The position numbers were made by a program, and so were the translations under genes. The notes beneath the pieces were generated by a model. That model made no database searches. It saw only the letters and a program-made list of their open reading frames with translations, and had not been told where the DNA came from. DNA of 64,000 nucleotides, taken from the NCBI RefSeq assembly GCF_015040615.1, contig NZ_CP060402.1, positions 1,984,001 through 2,048,000 of the forward strand. The letters are read 5' to 3'. Below are positions 47,792 through 57,409 of the stretch, one piece after another; the first letter of the stretch is position 1, and each line of letters begins with the position of its first letter. The stretch is from Microbacterium sp. YJN-G. Its GTDB lineage: Bacteria; Actinomycetota; Actinomycetes; Actinomycetales; Microbacteriaceae.

Positions 47792-49618
47792 GTGGTCCAG
47801 TTCGAAGTCCCCGCGATCGTCCCAGCCGACCCCGAGGCAAACACCTCCGATCTGCTCGCCATCCGTGCGCGTCAGACACCCGATCTCGCGCTGTTCTCCG
47901 TGCCGGAGGGCGCGGGCTGGCGCGACATCACCGCCAGGGACTTCGAGACCGCGGTCATCGCCCTGGCCAAGGGTTTCGTGGCCGCAGGCATCCAGCCCGG
48001 CGAGAAGGTCGGCTTCCTCGCCCGCACCACCTACGAATGGTCGCTCATCGACTTCGCGCTGTTCTACGCCGGTGCGGTGATGGTGCCGATCTACGAGACC
48101 AGCTCGCCCTCCCAGATCCAGTGGATCATGGAGGACTCCGGCGCGATCGCCCTGATCGTCGAGTCGACCGAGCACTACGCCCGCGTCGACGAGGTGCGCG
48201 GCGACCTGCCTCTGGTGCGCGAGGTGTGGCAGATGCACCTGGGCGCGATCGACACCCTCACCGCGCAGGGTGCGCAGATCGAGGATGCCGAGATCGAGCG
48301 CCGCCGCAACCTCGCGGTCGGCTCCGACATCGCCACCCTGATCTACACGTCCGGCTCCACCGGCCGCCCGAAGGGCTGCGTGCTCACGCACAGCAACTTC
48401 GTCGAGCTCTCACGCAACTCCGCCAAGGCGCTCGACGCGGTCGTGTCGATGCCGGGCGCATCGACACTGCTGTTCATCACCACGGCGCACGTGTTCGCGC
48501 GGTTCATCTCGATCCTCTGCGTGCACGCCGGCGTCCGCACCGGCCACCAGCCCGACACCAAGCAGCTGCTGCCCGCGCTCGGCTCGTTCAAGCCCACCTT
48601 CCTGCTCGCCGTGCCGCGGGTCTTCGAGAAGGTCTACAACTCGGCCGAGCAGAAGGCCGAGGCCGGCGGCAAGGGCAAGATCTTCCGTGCGGCCGCCGCC
48701 GTGGCCGTCGAGCACTCCACACTGCTCGAGGAGGGCAAGAAGGTGCCGCTGATGCTGCGCCTGAAGTTCGCGCTGTTCGACAAGCTCGTCTACGGCAAGC
48801 TGCGTGCGGCCATGGGCGGCAACGTCGCCTACGCGGTCTCGGGATCCGCGCCGCTCGGCGCGCGCCTGGGCCACTTCTTCCACAGCCTCGGCGTGGTGAT
48901 CCTGGAGGGCTACGGGCTCACCGAGACCACCGCCCCAGCGACCGTGAACCTCGCCGACAAGTCGAAGATCGGCACCGTCGGCCCCGCGCTGCCCGGCGTG
49001 GGCCTGCGCCTGGGCGAAGACGGCGAGATCGAGGTCCGCGGCATCAACGTGTTCAAGGAGTACTGGAACAACCCCGAGGCCACGGCCGAGTCGTTCCACG
49101 ACGGCTGGTTCCGCACCGGCGACCTCGGCAGCTTCGACTCCGAGGGCTTCCTGACGATCACGGGCCGCAAGAAGGAGATCATCGTCACCGCGGGTGGCAA
49201 GAACGTCGCCCCGGCCCAGCTCGAGGACCCGATCCGCTCGAACCCGATCGTGGGCCAGGTCGTCGTGATCGGCGATCAGAAGCCGTTCATCGCGGCACTG
49301 ATCACCCTCGACCCCGAGATGCTGCCGACCTGGCTCGCCAACAACGGCCTGCCCGCCGACATGACCCTCGAGGAGGCCAGCCGCAACGCCGCCGTCCGCG
49401 ACGAGGTGCAGCGCGCGGTCGACCGGGCGAACAAGACGGTCTCGCGGGCCGAGTCGGTCCGCAAGTTCACCATCCTGCCCACGGAGTGGACCGAGGCCAG
49501 CGGCCACCTCACCCCGAAGCTGTCGATCAAGCGCGCGGTGATCATGCAGGACTTCGCCGACCAGGTCGCGGAGATCTACGACACCCCGGTGCACACGTCC
49601 ACGACAGCGCTGGGTTGA
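47792..49618 (+). CDS. fadD: Long-chain fatty acid-CoA ligase
   Basis: AMP-forming acyl-CoA synthetase of 608 residues. The AMP-binding loop IYTSGSTGRPKGCV is at about residues 188-201, followed by VSGSAPLGARL, EGYGLTETTAPATV (about 372-385), WFRTGDLGSF and the hinge Lys region ITGRKKEIIVTAGGKN. GTG 47792 has an AAGGAG site. It is divergent from plsC and convergent with def; the M. tuberculosis counterpart is FadD15 (Rv2187). The chain preference is not readable. Confidence 0.94.
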   Translation: MVQFEVPAIVPADPEANTSDLLAIRARQTPDLALFSVPEGAGWRDITARDFETAVIALAKGFVAAGIQPGEKVGFLARTTYEWSLIDFALFYAGAVMVPIYETSSPSQIQWIMEDSGAIALIVESTEHYARVDEVRGDLPLVREVWQMHLGAIDTLTAQGAQIEDAEIERRRNLAVGSDIATLIYTSGSTGRPKGCVLTHSNFVELSRNSAKALDAVVSMPGASTLLFITTAHVFARFISILCVHAGVRTGHQPDTKQLLPALGSFKPTFLLAVPRVFEKVYNSAEQKAEAGGKGKIFRAAAAVAVEHSTLLEEGKKVPLMLRLKFALFDKLVYGKLRAAMGGNVAYAVSGSAPLGARLGHFFHSLGVVILEGYGLTETTAPATVNLADKSKIGTVGPALPGVGLRLGEDGEIEVRGINVFKEYWNNPEATAESFHDGWFRTGDLGSFDSEGFLTITGRKKEIIVTAGGKNVAPAQLEDPIRSNPIVGQVVVIGDQKPFIAALITLDPEMLPTWLANNGLPADMTLEEASRNAAVRDEVQRAVDRANKTVSRAESVRKFTILPTEWTEASGHLTPKLSIKRAVIMQDFADQVAEIYDTPVHTSTTALG

Positions 49619-49620
49619 CG

Positions 49621-49684
49621 CTTCGACAGGCTCAGCGACCCAGAATGGGTCCCTGAGCCGGTCGAAGGGCCGAGCCTGTCGAAG
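49621..49684. repeat. Palindromic intergenic repeat after fadD
   Basis: Arms of 22 nt at 49621-49642 and 49646-49667, beginning CTTCGACAGGCTCAG and ending CTGAGCCGGTCGAAG (two mismatches, 3-nt loop), followed by a further half copy GGCCGAGCCTGTCGAAG. It lies between convergent fadD and def and could terminate both. A related half element occurs at 56740-56761, so this is a dispersed family. Confidence 0.75.
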
Positions 49685-49696
49685 GGCCGGTCCGTA

Positions 49697-50188
49697 TCAA
49701 AACCAGCTGCTCTCGCGCACCTGGCGCATGGCGAGCTTGCGGGTCTCGCCCTCCAGGCGGCTGAGGTAGACGCGTCCATCGAGGTGGTCGGTCTCGTGCT
49801 GCAGGGCCTGGGCGAGCAGCCCCTCCCCCTCCAGCACGACCGGGTCGCCGTTCAGGTCGATGCCCTCCACGCGCGCCCAGGGGTGGCGCGGGGTGTCGTG
49901 CCAGAGACCGGGCACCGACAGGCATCCCTCACCGGTCGGCTGCGGCTCTCCGCGCACCTCGGTGAGCACCGGGTTGAGGATGTACCCGATGTCGCCGTCG
50001 ATGTTGTAGCTGAATGCGCGCAGCGCGACGCCGATCTGATTGGCGGCCACGCCGGCGCGCCCTGGCAGCTCGACGGTGTCGATCAGATCGGTCACCAGGG
50101 CGCGCACGCCCTCGTCGATGCTGTCGATCGGCGCGCACACGGTGCGCAGCACGGGGTCGCCGTACAGGCGGATCTCCCGCACCGCCAT
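49697..50188 (-). CDS. def: Peptide deformylase
   Basis: Removes the N-formyl group from nascent proteins using a metal ion. The 163-residue product has all three motifs: [11 protein letters not shown] (43-53), EGCLSVPG (87-94, metal Cys89) and QHETDHLDG (130-138, metal His131 and His135, catalytic Glu132). ATG 50188 overlaps the stop of the preceding ParA-like gene by one base (TGATG), so the two are translationally coupled. Confidence 0.96.
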   Translation of the reverse strand: MAVREIRLYGDPVLRTVCAPIDSIDEGVRALVTDLIDTVELPGRAGVAANQIGVALRAFSYNIDGDIGYILNPVLTEVRGEPQPTGEGCLSVPGLWHDTPRHPWARVEGIDLNGDPVVLEGEGLLAQALQHETDHLDGRVYLSRLEGETRKLAMRQVRESSWF

Positions 50189-52266
50189 CAGGCGGCCTTC
50201 GCGCGCAGGCCCTCGATGAGGGTCGCGGCGACCTCACGGGCGGCGCGGCGGGTCTCGGGCTGCAGGCTGGCGAAGTCGATCGCACCGCCGCCGGCGATCT
50301 GCGGGTCGTACGGGATGCGCAGCACGTGCGCGACCCGGGTGGAGAAGTGCGATTCGAGCTCGCCGAGTCGCACGAGCGGGGCCCCGGGGGTCGACTGGTT
50401 GAGCACGACGATCGCGTCACGCGCGAGCGCGGCGTGACCGTTGGTCTCCAGCCAGGTGATGGTCTCGGATGCCAGTCGCGCCTCGTCGACGCTCAGGCCC
50501 GACACGATGACGAGCTGGTCGGCGAGGTCGAGCGTGGCGCCCATCACCGAGTGCACGATGCCGGTTCCGGAATCGGTGAGCACGAGCGAGTAGTACTGGG
50601 CGGCGACCGAGGCGACGTCGCGGTAGTCGGCATCGCCGAACGCCTCCGAGACCCGGGGGTCGGAGTCCGATGCCAGCACGTCCAGGCGGGTCTCGTCGCG
50701 GGCGACGATCGCGGACAGGTCGTGGAAGCCGCGGATGTCGTGCTGCGCGCGCACCAGGTCACGCACCGACCGGGTGTGGCTGCTGCCGACGATCCGCTCG
50801 GCGAGGGTGCCGCGGTCGGGGTTCGCGTCGACGGCGATCACGCGGTCCTCGCGGGCATCGGCCAGAGCCATGCCGAGCAGCGCGGTGACCGTCGTCTTGC
50901 CGACGCCGCCCTTGCGGGAGAGCACCGGGATGAAGCGCGCGGTGCCGGCCATGGGCGCGGCGATGCGTGCGCTGAGCTCCTTGCGGGCACGGGCCTTGCG
51001 GCCGTCTCCGACGTTGATCCGGCCGCCCGAGATCGCGTACAGCAGGTGGCTCCAGGTGCCCTCCGGCTCGGGGCGGGTCATCCGGGCGGGGTCGAGCAGG
51101 CGATCGGCGGTGAGCAGATCGGCGCTTTCGCGGCCGCCTCCGCCGAGGTCGTCGAGCCGCTTCGAGGCCAGCACCATCTCGGGACGCGCGGGCTCGGGTG
51201 CCGGGCGGGCGGGGCTGTCGGCTCCGGCGCGCGCGGCGGGCACGTTCTCGTTCGTGGCCACGGGACGGGTCTCCTCTGCGGTGTCGGCCGCACGCGGCCC
51301 TGCTGTCTCGGCCGCTCGCGGCCCTGCTGTCTCGGTCGCGCGCGGCTCTGCTGTCTCGGCTGCTCGCGGCCGCGATTCGGTCGGCGTCTTCCGGCGCGTC
51401 GGCGACATGGCCTCGCGCAGCTCGGCCTTCGCCGCCGCGACGGCCGACAGCAGGTCGGCGGTCGGCTCGACCGCAGTGGATGCCGCTGCAGTCGCGGGTT
51501 CGGCGGCATCCGCCTGCTCGGCGACGGACGGCGTGCTCGGCTGCTCCGCAGCGGTCGCACGTCCCTTCGCGGCCGACGCGCCGGTCTTGCGCGCGGCGTT
51601 CTTCTTGCGCGCGGGCGTCTTGCGGACGGCCGACGCTGCGGCAGCAGATGCGTCGTTCACGGTGGCGGGCGCGTCGGCCGCGGCATCCGGCTTCCCGGCC
51701 TCCCGGGCGGCCTGATCTCCCGCGGCCTCATCCCCCGCGGCCTCGTCCGTCGGAGCCGCCGCCTCAGCGGCGGGCTCCTCGTCGGTGACGATCACGGCAT
51801 CCTCGATGCCGGCGGCATCCGGGTCACCGGCGGTCGCCGAGGCGGCATCCGAGACAGCGGCAGCCGCGTCGGCGCCCGCCGTATCGGATGCATCGGCGTC
51901 AGCGGTCTCCTCATCGGGGACGATCTCCGCCTCGGCCGCGGCATCCGGCTCGGCGACCTCGGTCTCCGGCTCGGGGGCGGGCTCCTCGGCGGGCAGCTCG
52001 ATCACGATGTCGGGGGCGTCCTGCTGGATGCGCGCGAGAGTGTCGGGGTCGGCGACGGCCGAGGTGTCGATGATGAGGTCTGAGACGATCTCGCCGTCGA
52101 CCACCTCGCCGTCGAGGTCGTCGTCCTCGCCGCCGGTGGGCAGCGCGACGTTGACCTGCGCGGTTCCCCCGAGCAGGCCGATCGCCGACGTGTCCGACGA
52201 CGTCGTGTCATCGAGCACGCCCAGCGATTCGTCGCCTTCGGGGTCGACGTTGTTCTTCGGCGTCAC
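50188..52266 (-). CDS. Large ParA/MinD-type ATPase with disordered N-terminal half
   Basis: A 692-residue protein. The first 430 residues or so are low-complexity, rich in Ala, Asp, Glu and Thr, with a few conserved-looking patches ([26 protein letters not shown]). The C-terminal domain is a P-loop ATPase of the ParA/MinD family: [20 protein letters not shown] near residue 450, [40 protein letters not shown] and [14 protein letters not shown] 52266 is chosen with GGAG upstream; GTG/ATG-like codons further upstream add only nine residues. It may position or tether a cell-surface or polar structure, as other chimeric ParA proteins do, but no partner gene is visible. It is followed immediately by def. 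Confidence 0.75.
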   Translation of the reverse strand: MTPKNNVDPEGDESLGVLDDTTSSDTSAIGLLGGTAQVNVALPTGGEDDDLDGEVVDGEIVSDLIIDTSAVADPDTLARIQQDAPDIVIELPAEEPAPEPETEVAEPDAAAEAEIVPDEETADADASDTAGADAAAAVSDAASATAGDPDAAGIEDAVIVTDEEPAAEAAAPTDEAAGDEAAGDQAAREAGKPDAAADAPATVNDASAAAASAVRKTPARKKNAARKTGASAAKGRATAAEQPSTPSVAEQADAAEPATAAASTAVEPTADLLSAVAAAKAELREAMSPTRRKTPTESRPRAAETAEPRATETAGPRAAETAGPRAADTAEETRPVATNENVPAARAGADSPARPAPEPARPEMVLASKRLDDLGGGGRESADLLTADRLLDPARMTRPEPEGTWSHLLYAISGGRINVGDGRKARARKELSARIAAPMAGTARFIPVLSRKGGVGKTTVTALLGMALADAREDRVIAVDANPDRGTLAERIVGSSHTRSVRDLVRAQHDIRGFHDLSAIVARDETRLDVLASDSDPRVSEAFGDADYRDVASVAAQYYSLVLTDSGTGIVHSVMGATLDLADQLVIVSGLSVDEARLASETITWLETNGHAALARDAIVVLNQSTPGAPLVRLGELESHFSTRVAHVLRIPYDPQIAGGGAIDFASLQPETRRAAREVAATLIEGLRAKAA

Positions 52267-52311
52267 GTTTCTGGCACTCCAAGCTCGGCGCACAGGGGCG
52301 CCCGCCCAAGA

Positions 52312-55300
52312 TTAGTGGGCGGGGCGGATGACGACCAAAAGATCGCCGGCGTCCACCTGCTGCGTCGAGCCGATCGCGAGCCGCTCCACGACGCCGTCGA
52401 CGGGGGTGGTGATCGCCGCCTCCATCTTCATCGCCTCGATGGATGCCACCGGGTCGCCGGCCTGCACCGTGGTGCCCTCCTCGACCTTCAGCGTCACCGC
52501 TCCCGAGAACGGCGCCGCGATCTGGCCGGGCTTGGAGGTGTCGGCCTTCTCGACCTCGTGCGCGTCGACCGCGATCGACCGGTCGCGCACGGCCACCGGC
52601 CGCAGCTGGCCGTTGAGCGTCGTCATGACGGTGCGCATGCCCTTCGGATCGGCCTCGCCGATCGCCTCCAGGCCGACGTACAGGCGCACGCCGCGCTCGA
52701 TCTCGACCGCATGCTCGGCGCCGGGGACGAGGCCGTAGAGGTAGTCCGGGGTCTCGAGCACCGAGAGGTCGCCGTACTCCTCGCGGCTCTGCCGGAACGC
52801 CTTGGTCGGTGCGGGGAACAGCAGCTCGTTGAGCATGCCGCGGCGCTGCTCGGAAGAGCCCTCCAGCGCCGCCCGCTGCTCGTCGCTGATCGGGGTGATC
52901 CCGGCCTTGGCCGCACGGCCCGCGAGCACCTTGCTGCGGAACGGCTCGGGCCAGCCGCCCGGAAGGTCGCCCAGCTCGCCGGCCATGAACCCGACGACCG
53001 AGTCAGGGATGTCGTACCGCTCGGGGTTGGCCTCGAAGTCGGCGGGGTCGGCCTTGACGGCCGCCAGGTGCAGCGCCAGGTCGCCGACGACCTTCGACGA
53101 GGGGGTCACCTTGGGCACGCGCCCGAGGATGCCGTTCGCCGCGGCGTACATGTCCTCGATGAGCTCGAAGTCCTCGGCCAGGCCCAGCGCGATGGCCTGC
53201 TGACGCAGGTTCGACAGCTGGCCGCCGGGGATCTCGTGGTGGTAGACGCGTCCGGTGGGGCCGGGCAGGCCCGACTCGAACGGCCGGTACAGGTGGCGGG
53301 TCGCCTCCCAGTACGGCTCGAGGTCGGATGCCGCCTGCAGGTCGATCCCGGTGTCGCGCTCGGTGTGGGCGAGGGCCGCGATCAGGGCCGACAGCGACGG
53401 CTGACTGGTGGTGCCCGACATGGGAGCCGACGCGACGTCCACGGCATCCGCGCCGGCCGCACTCGCCGCCAGCAGCGTGGCGAGCTGTCCGCCCGCCGTG
53501 TCGTGCGTGTGGACGTGCACGGGCTGGTCGAAGCGCTCACGCAGCGCGGTGACGAGCTTCGCCGCGGCCGCGGGACGCAGCAGACCCGCCATGTCCTTGA
53601 TGCCGATCACGTGCGCACCGGCCTCGACGATCTGCTCGGCCAGGCGCAGGTAGTAGTCCAGCGTGTACAGGTCCTCGGCGGGGTTGAGCAGGTCGCCGGT
53701 GTAGCACAGCGCAGCCTCGGCGACCGCGGTGCCCGTGCCCAGCACGGCGTCGATCGCGGGGCGCATCTGCGAGACGTCGTTGAGCGCGTCGAAGATGCGG
53801 AAGATGTCGATGCCGGTCTCGGCGGCCTCGCGCACGAACGCGTCGGTCACCTCCGTCGGGTACGGCGTGTAGCCGACCGTGTTGCGTCCGCGCAGCAGCA
53901 TCTGGATGTTGATGTTCGGCAGCGCCTCGCGCAGTGCGGCCAGGCGCTCCCACGGGTCCTCGCCGAGGAAGCGCAGCGCGACGTCGTAGGTCGCCCCTCC
54001 CCAGGCCTCGACCGACAGCAGCTGCGGGGTCATCCGGGCGACGTACGGTGCGACCGCGACGAGATCGCGGGTGCGGACGCGGGTGGCCAGCAGCGACTGG
54101 TGGGCGTCGCGGAAGGTCGTCTCGGTGACGGCGAGGGCCGTCTGGGCGCGCAGCGCCTCGGCGAAGCCGGCCGGTCCCTTCTCCAGCAGCAGCTGCCTGG
54201 ATCCGGCGGGCGCCGCCGTGGTGAGATCCAGCGGCGGCAGCTTGAGCGACGGCGAGATCGCGACCGGGTTCTCACCGTGCGGCTTGTTGACGGTGACATC
54301 GACCAGCCAGCGCAGGATCTTCGAGCCGCGGTCCTTCGACACGCGTCCGCGCAGCAGCTCGGGACGCTCGTCGATGAACGAGGTCGACAGGTCGCCCGCC
54401 GCGAAGGACGGGTCGTCGAGCACGGCCTGCAGGAACGGGATGTTGGTGGATACGCCGCGGATGCGGAACTCCGCCAGGGCCCGGCGGGCGCGCGAGACCG
54501 CGCTGCCGAACGAGCGGCCGCGGCAGGTCAGCTTCGAGAGCATCGAGTCGAAGTACGGGCTGATCTGCGCGCCGGCGGCCGTGGTGCCGCCGTCCAGGCG
54601 GATGCCGGCGCCGCCGGGCGAGCGGTAGGTGGTGATCTTGCCGGTGTCGGGCCGGAAGCCCTGCGTCGGGTCCTCGGTGGTGATGCGGCACTGCAGCGCG
54701 GCACCGCGCAGCTGGATGTCGTCCTGGCGCAGGTCGAGCTCGGCGAGGGTGGCGCCGTCGGCGATCTGCATCTGAGCGCGGACGAGGTCGACGTCGGTGA
54801 CCTCCTCGGTCACGGTGTGCTCGACCTGGATGCGCGGGTTCATCTCGATGAAGACGATCTCGCCCGCACGCGGGCCCGCCGTCTCGAGCAGGAACTCCAC
54901 GGTTCCTGCGTTCTGGTAGCCGATCGAGCGGGCGAAGGCGATCGCGTGCCGGTGCAGGTCGGCGCGGGTGTCGTCGTCGAGGTTGGGCGCCGGGGCGATC
55001 TCGATGACCTTCTGGTGCCGGCGCTGCACCGAGCAGTCGCGCTCGAAGAGGTGGACGGTCTCGCCCTGGCTGTCGGCGAGGATCTGCACCTCGATGTGAC
55101 GCGGGCGCAGCACGGCCTGCTCGAGGAACATCCGCGGGTCGCCGAAGGCGGCACCGGCCTCGCGCATGGCCTCGGCCAGGGCCGGCGCCAGCTCTGCCTT
55201 GGTCTCCACACGCCGCATGCCGCGGCCTCCGCCGCCGGCGACGGCCTTCGCGAACAGCGGGAAGCCGATCTCGTCGGACTGCGCCACGAGGGCGTCGACG

Positions 55301-55719
55301 TCATCGGATGCCTCGGTCGAGCGCAGCACCGGCACGCCGGCCTCGACCGCGTGCCGCTTGGCCTCCACCTTGTTGCCAGCCATCTCGAGCACCTGCGCGG
55401 GCGGGCCGATGAAGGTGATGCCGGCGGCTGCGGCCTTCGCCGCGAGCTCGGGGTTCTCGGAGAGGAACCCGTAGCCGGGGTAGATGGCATCCGCACCGGA
55501 GTCGACGGCGACCTTGATGATCTCGTCGACGTCGAGGTAGGCCTGCACGGGGTGTCCCCGCTCGCCGATCTCGTAGGCCTCGTCAGCCTTCAGCCGGTGC
55601 AGCGATCCGCGGTCCTCGTACGGGAAGACGGCGACGGTTCGCGCACCCACCTCATACGCGGCGCGGAATGCGCGGATCGCGATCTCGCCACGATTGGCCA
55701 CCAGGATCTTCTGGAACAT
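52312..55719 (-). CDS. pyc: Pyruvate carboxylase
   Basis: Anaplerotic enzyme converting pyruvate and bicarbonate to oxaloacetate with biotin and ATP. The 1135-residue single chain has the order biotin carboxylase (KILVANRGEIAIRAFRA at the start, AKAVAGGGGRGMRRV), carboxyltransferase (about residues 530-800, with DALNDVSQMRPAID and GIKDMAGLLRPAAA), allosteric linker, and the biotinyl domain with EAMKMEA near the C-terminus. ATG 55719 has GAGG 6 nt upstream. A single-chain Pyc is typical of actinobacteria. Confidence 0.97.
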   Translation of the reverse strand: MFQKILVANRGEIAIRAFRAAYEVGARTVAVFPYEDRGSLHRLKADEAYEIGERGHPVQAYLDVDEIIKVAVDSGADAIYPGYGFLSENPELAAKAAAAGITFIGPPAQVLEMAGNKVEAKRHAVEAGVPVLRSTEASDDVDALVAQSDEIGFPLFAKAVAGGGGRGMRRVETKAELAPALAEAMREAGAAFGDPRMFLEQAVLRPRHIEVQILADSQGETVHLFERDCSVQRRHQKVIEIAPAPNLDDDTRADLHRHAIAFARSIGYQNAGTVEFLLETAGPRAGEIVFIEMNPRIQVEHTVTEEVTDVDLVRAQMQIADGATLAELDLRQDDIQLRGAALQCRITTEDPTQGFRPDTGKITTYRSPGGAGIRLDGGTTAAGAQISPYFDSMLSKLTCRGRSFGSAVSRARRALAEFRIRGVSTNIPFLQAVLDDPSFAAGDLSTSFIDERPELLRGRVSKDRGSKILRWLVDVTVNKPHGENPVAISPSLKLPPLDLTTAAPAGSRQLLLEKGPAGFAEALRAQTALAVTETTFRDAHQSLLATRVRTRDLVAVAPYVARMTPQLLSVEAWGGATYDVALRFLGEDPWERLAALREALPNINIQMLLRGRNTVGYTPYPTEVTDAFVREAAETGIDIFRIFDALNDVSQMRPAIDAVLGTGTAVAEAALCYTGDLLNPAEDLYTLDYYLRLAEQIVEAGAHVIGIKDMAGLLRPAAAAKLVTALRERFDQPVHVHTHDTAGGQLATLLAASAAGADAVDVASAPMSGTTSQPSLSALIAALAHTERDTGIDLQAASDLEPYWEATRHLYRPFESGLPGPTGRVYHHEIPGGQLSNLRQQAIALGLAEDFELIEDMYAAANGILGRVPKVTPSSKVVGDLALHLAAVKADPADFEANPERYDIPDSVVGFMAGELGDLPGGWPEPFRSKVLAGRAAKAGITPISDEQRAALEGSSEQRRGMLNELLFPAPTKAFRQSREEYGDLSVLETPDYLYGLVPGAEHAVEIERGVRLYVGLEAIGEADPKGMRTVMTTLNGQLRPVAVRDRSIAVDAHEVEKADTSKPGQIAAPFSGAVTLKVEEGTTVQAGDPVASIEAMKMEAAITTPVDGVVERLAIGSTQQVDAGDLLVVIRPAH

Positions 55720-55799
55720 GCACACCTCTTCAGAGGTTGTTGCGCGCCGAACAGCACGCGCAGGGCGGGGGCTGAGTGTCTCCCCAGACTAGGGCACGG

Positions 55800-55805
55800 T
55801 AACGT
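55800..55805 (+). promoter_or_regulatory. -10 element of the ParA gene at 55813
   Basis: TAACGT lies 7 nt before GTG 55813, divergent from pyc; no ribosome binding site, leaderless pattern. Confidence 0.4.
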
Positions 55806-55812
55806 GTAGGAC

Positions 55813-56625
55813 GTGCACGTACTCAGCGTCAGCTCCCTCAAGGGAGGCGTAGGCAAGACGACCGTCACCCTCGGTCTCGCCTCCGCCGCCTTCGCCCGCG
55901 GCATCCGCACCCTCGTGGTCGACCTCGACCCGCAGTCGGACGTCTCCACCGGCATGGACATCCAGATCGCGGGCAGACTGAACATCGCCGACGTGCTCGA
56001 GAATCCCAAGGAGAAGATCGTCCGTCAGGCGATCACCACCAGCGGCTGGGCGAAGGTGCACCCCGGCACGATCGACCTGCTGATCGGCAGCCCCTCCGCG
56101 ATCAACTTCGACGGCCCGCACCCGAGCGTGCGCGACGTGTGGAAGCTGGAAGAGGCTCTGGCCACCGTCGAGAGCGAGTACGACCTCGTGCTCATCGACT
56201 GCGCCCCGTCGCTGAACGCCCTGACCCGCACGGCGTGGGCCGCCAGCGACCGTGTGATGGTCGTCACCGAACCCGGCCTGTTCTCGGTCGCCGCCGCCGA
56301 CCGCGCGCTGCGCGCGATCGAGGAGATCCGCCGCGGCCTCTCCCCCCGGCTGCAGCCGCTGGGCATCGTCGTGAACCGCGTGCGCCCGCAGTCGATCGAG
56401 CACCAGTTCCGCATCAAGGAGCTGCGAGACATGTTCGGCCCGCTGGTGCTCGCACCGCAGCTGCCCGAGCGCACCTCGCTGCAGCAGGCTCAGGGCGCGG
56501 CCAAGCCGCTGCACATCTGGCCCGGCGACTCCGCTCAGGAGCTCGCGGCCGACTTCGACCTGCTGCTGGATCGCATCATCCGCACCGGCCGCGTGCCCGT
56601 TCCCGAGTCCGGCGCCCAGGCCTGA
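55813..56625 (+). CDS. ParA family ATPase
   Basis: Deviant Walker A ATPase of 270 residues. It has [19 protein letters not shown] (about 8-26), DLDPQSDVSTGM, LIDCAPSLNAL, VTEPGLFSVAAADRAL and IVVNRVRPQSIEHQFRI, all typical of ParA/Soj. No parB or centromere-like repeats are near, so it is an orphan in this window. GTG 55813 (VHVLSVSSLK) is supported by the TAACGT element. Its role may be in chromosome segregation, polar positioning or septum siting; the sequence does not choose. Confidence 0.9.
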   Translation: MHVLSVSSLKGGVGKTTVTLGLASAAFARGIRTLVVDLDPQSDVSTGMDIQIAGRLNIADVLENPKEKIVRQAITTSGWAKVHPGTIDLLIGSPSAINFDGPHPSVRDVWKLEEALATVESEYDLVLIDCAPSLNALTRTAWAASDRVMVVTEPGLFSVAAADRALRAIEEIRRGLSPRLQPLGIVVNRVRPQSIEHQFRIKELRDMFGPLVLAPQLPERTSLQQAQGAAKPLHIWPGDSAQELAADFDLLLDRIIRTGRVPVPESGAQA

Positions 56626-56635
56626 CGCATTCCCG

Positions 56636-56683
56636 GGCCCCTGAGGGCGAAGCCCCGCAAGGTGGCTCACCTGAGCAGGGGCC
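56636..56683 (+). other. Compact structured RNA-like element after parA
   Basis: GGCCCCTG and CAGGGGCC form an outer 8-bp stem that encloses two small hairpins (GGGC-GAA-GCCC and GGTG-GCT-CACC), a three-way junction. It starts 11 nt after the ParA stop. It could be a terminator, a processed RNA or a mobile palindromic repeat. Confidence 0.4.
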
Positions 56684-56739
56684 ACGCGCCCCGGAGGCTC
56701 CGGGCGGCGCGAAGCGACGGCCGGAGTGGGGCGTGGGGA

Positions 56740-56761
56740 TGGGTCCCTGAGCGTGTCGAAG
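56740..56761 (+). repeat. Half copy of the fadD/def intergenic repeat
   Basis: TGGGTCCCTGAGCGTGTCGAAG matches the right arm of the palindrome at 49646-49667 with two differences. It sits between the convergent ParA and MerR genes, the same kind of location as the full copy. Confidence 0.65.
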
Positions 56762-56763
56762 GG

Positions 56764-57309
56764 CTACGCGGTGCGCTTGGAGCGGCGTGCCGCCAGCTCG
56801 TCGACCGGGTCCGGAGCCGTCGGGTCGAACTCGACCAGCGTCGACTCGACCTCGCGCAGCACCTTGCCGACGGCGATGCCGAACACGCCCTGGCCGCGGC
56901 TGACCAGGTCGATGACCTCGTCGTTCGAGGTGCACAGGTACACCGAGGCGCCGTCGCTCATGAGCGTGGTTCCGGCGAGGTCGCGGATGCCCGCTGCCCG
57001 CAGCTGCTCGACCGCGGTGCGGATCTGCTGCAGCGAGATGCCGGTGTCGAGCAGGCGCTTGACGAGCTTGAGCACGAGGATGTCGCGGAAGCCGTAGAGG
57101 CGCTGCGAACCCGAGCCGCTGGCGCCGCGGACGGTCGGCACGACCAGCTCGGTGCGCGCCCAGTAGTCCAGCTGACGGTAGGTGATGCCCGCTGCGCGAG
57201 CGGCGACAGCACCGCGGTAGCCGACCTCGTCATCCATGGCGGGGAGTCCGTCCGTGAAGAGGAGCTCGGTCACGAACCGCGGGTCGCCTGCCAGCCCATC
57301 CGCATTCAT
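56764..57309 (-). CDS. MerR family regulator (Rv1830 type)
   Basis: DNA-binding regulator of 181 residues. A MerR winged helix starts about residue 30 (GYRGAVAARAAGITYRQLDY, then WARTELVVPT) and is followed by SGSQRLYGFRDILVLKLVK and a short helical region. The C-terminal domain (DLVSRGQGVFGIAVGKVLRE) may bind an effector or mediate dimerisation. The gene order FHA, FtsR-like, this gene mirrors Rv1827, Rv1828, Rv1830. ATG 57309 is used; the target genes are unknown. Confidence 0.85.
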   Translation of the reverse strand: MNADGLAGDPRFVTELLFTDGLPAMDDEVGYRGAVAARAAGITYRQLDYWARTELVVPTVRGASGSGSQRLYGFRDILVLKLVKRLLDTGISLQQIRTAVEQLRAAGIRDLAGTTLMSDGASVYLCTSNDEVIDLVSRGQGVFGIAVGKVLREVESTLVEFDPTAPDPVDELAARRSKRTA

Positions 57310-57409
57310 ACGTCTGTCCTCTCCTGAACGGTTACCTCAACGCTAGAGCAGCACCCCCTGCCCGGCAACGACATCCGCGCCGCACCGAAGGTGTGTCGCA
57401 ACCGGTTCG

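Noticed and set aside
52315..55809. Open frame of more than 1,100 codons opposite pyc
   Set aside because: Same kind of antisense shadow over a conserved gene; composition is unlike any family and pyc is complete on the other strand.
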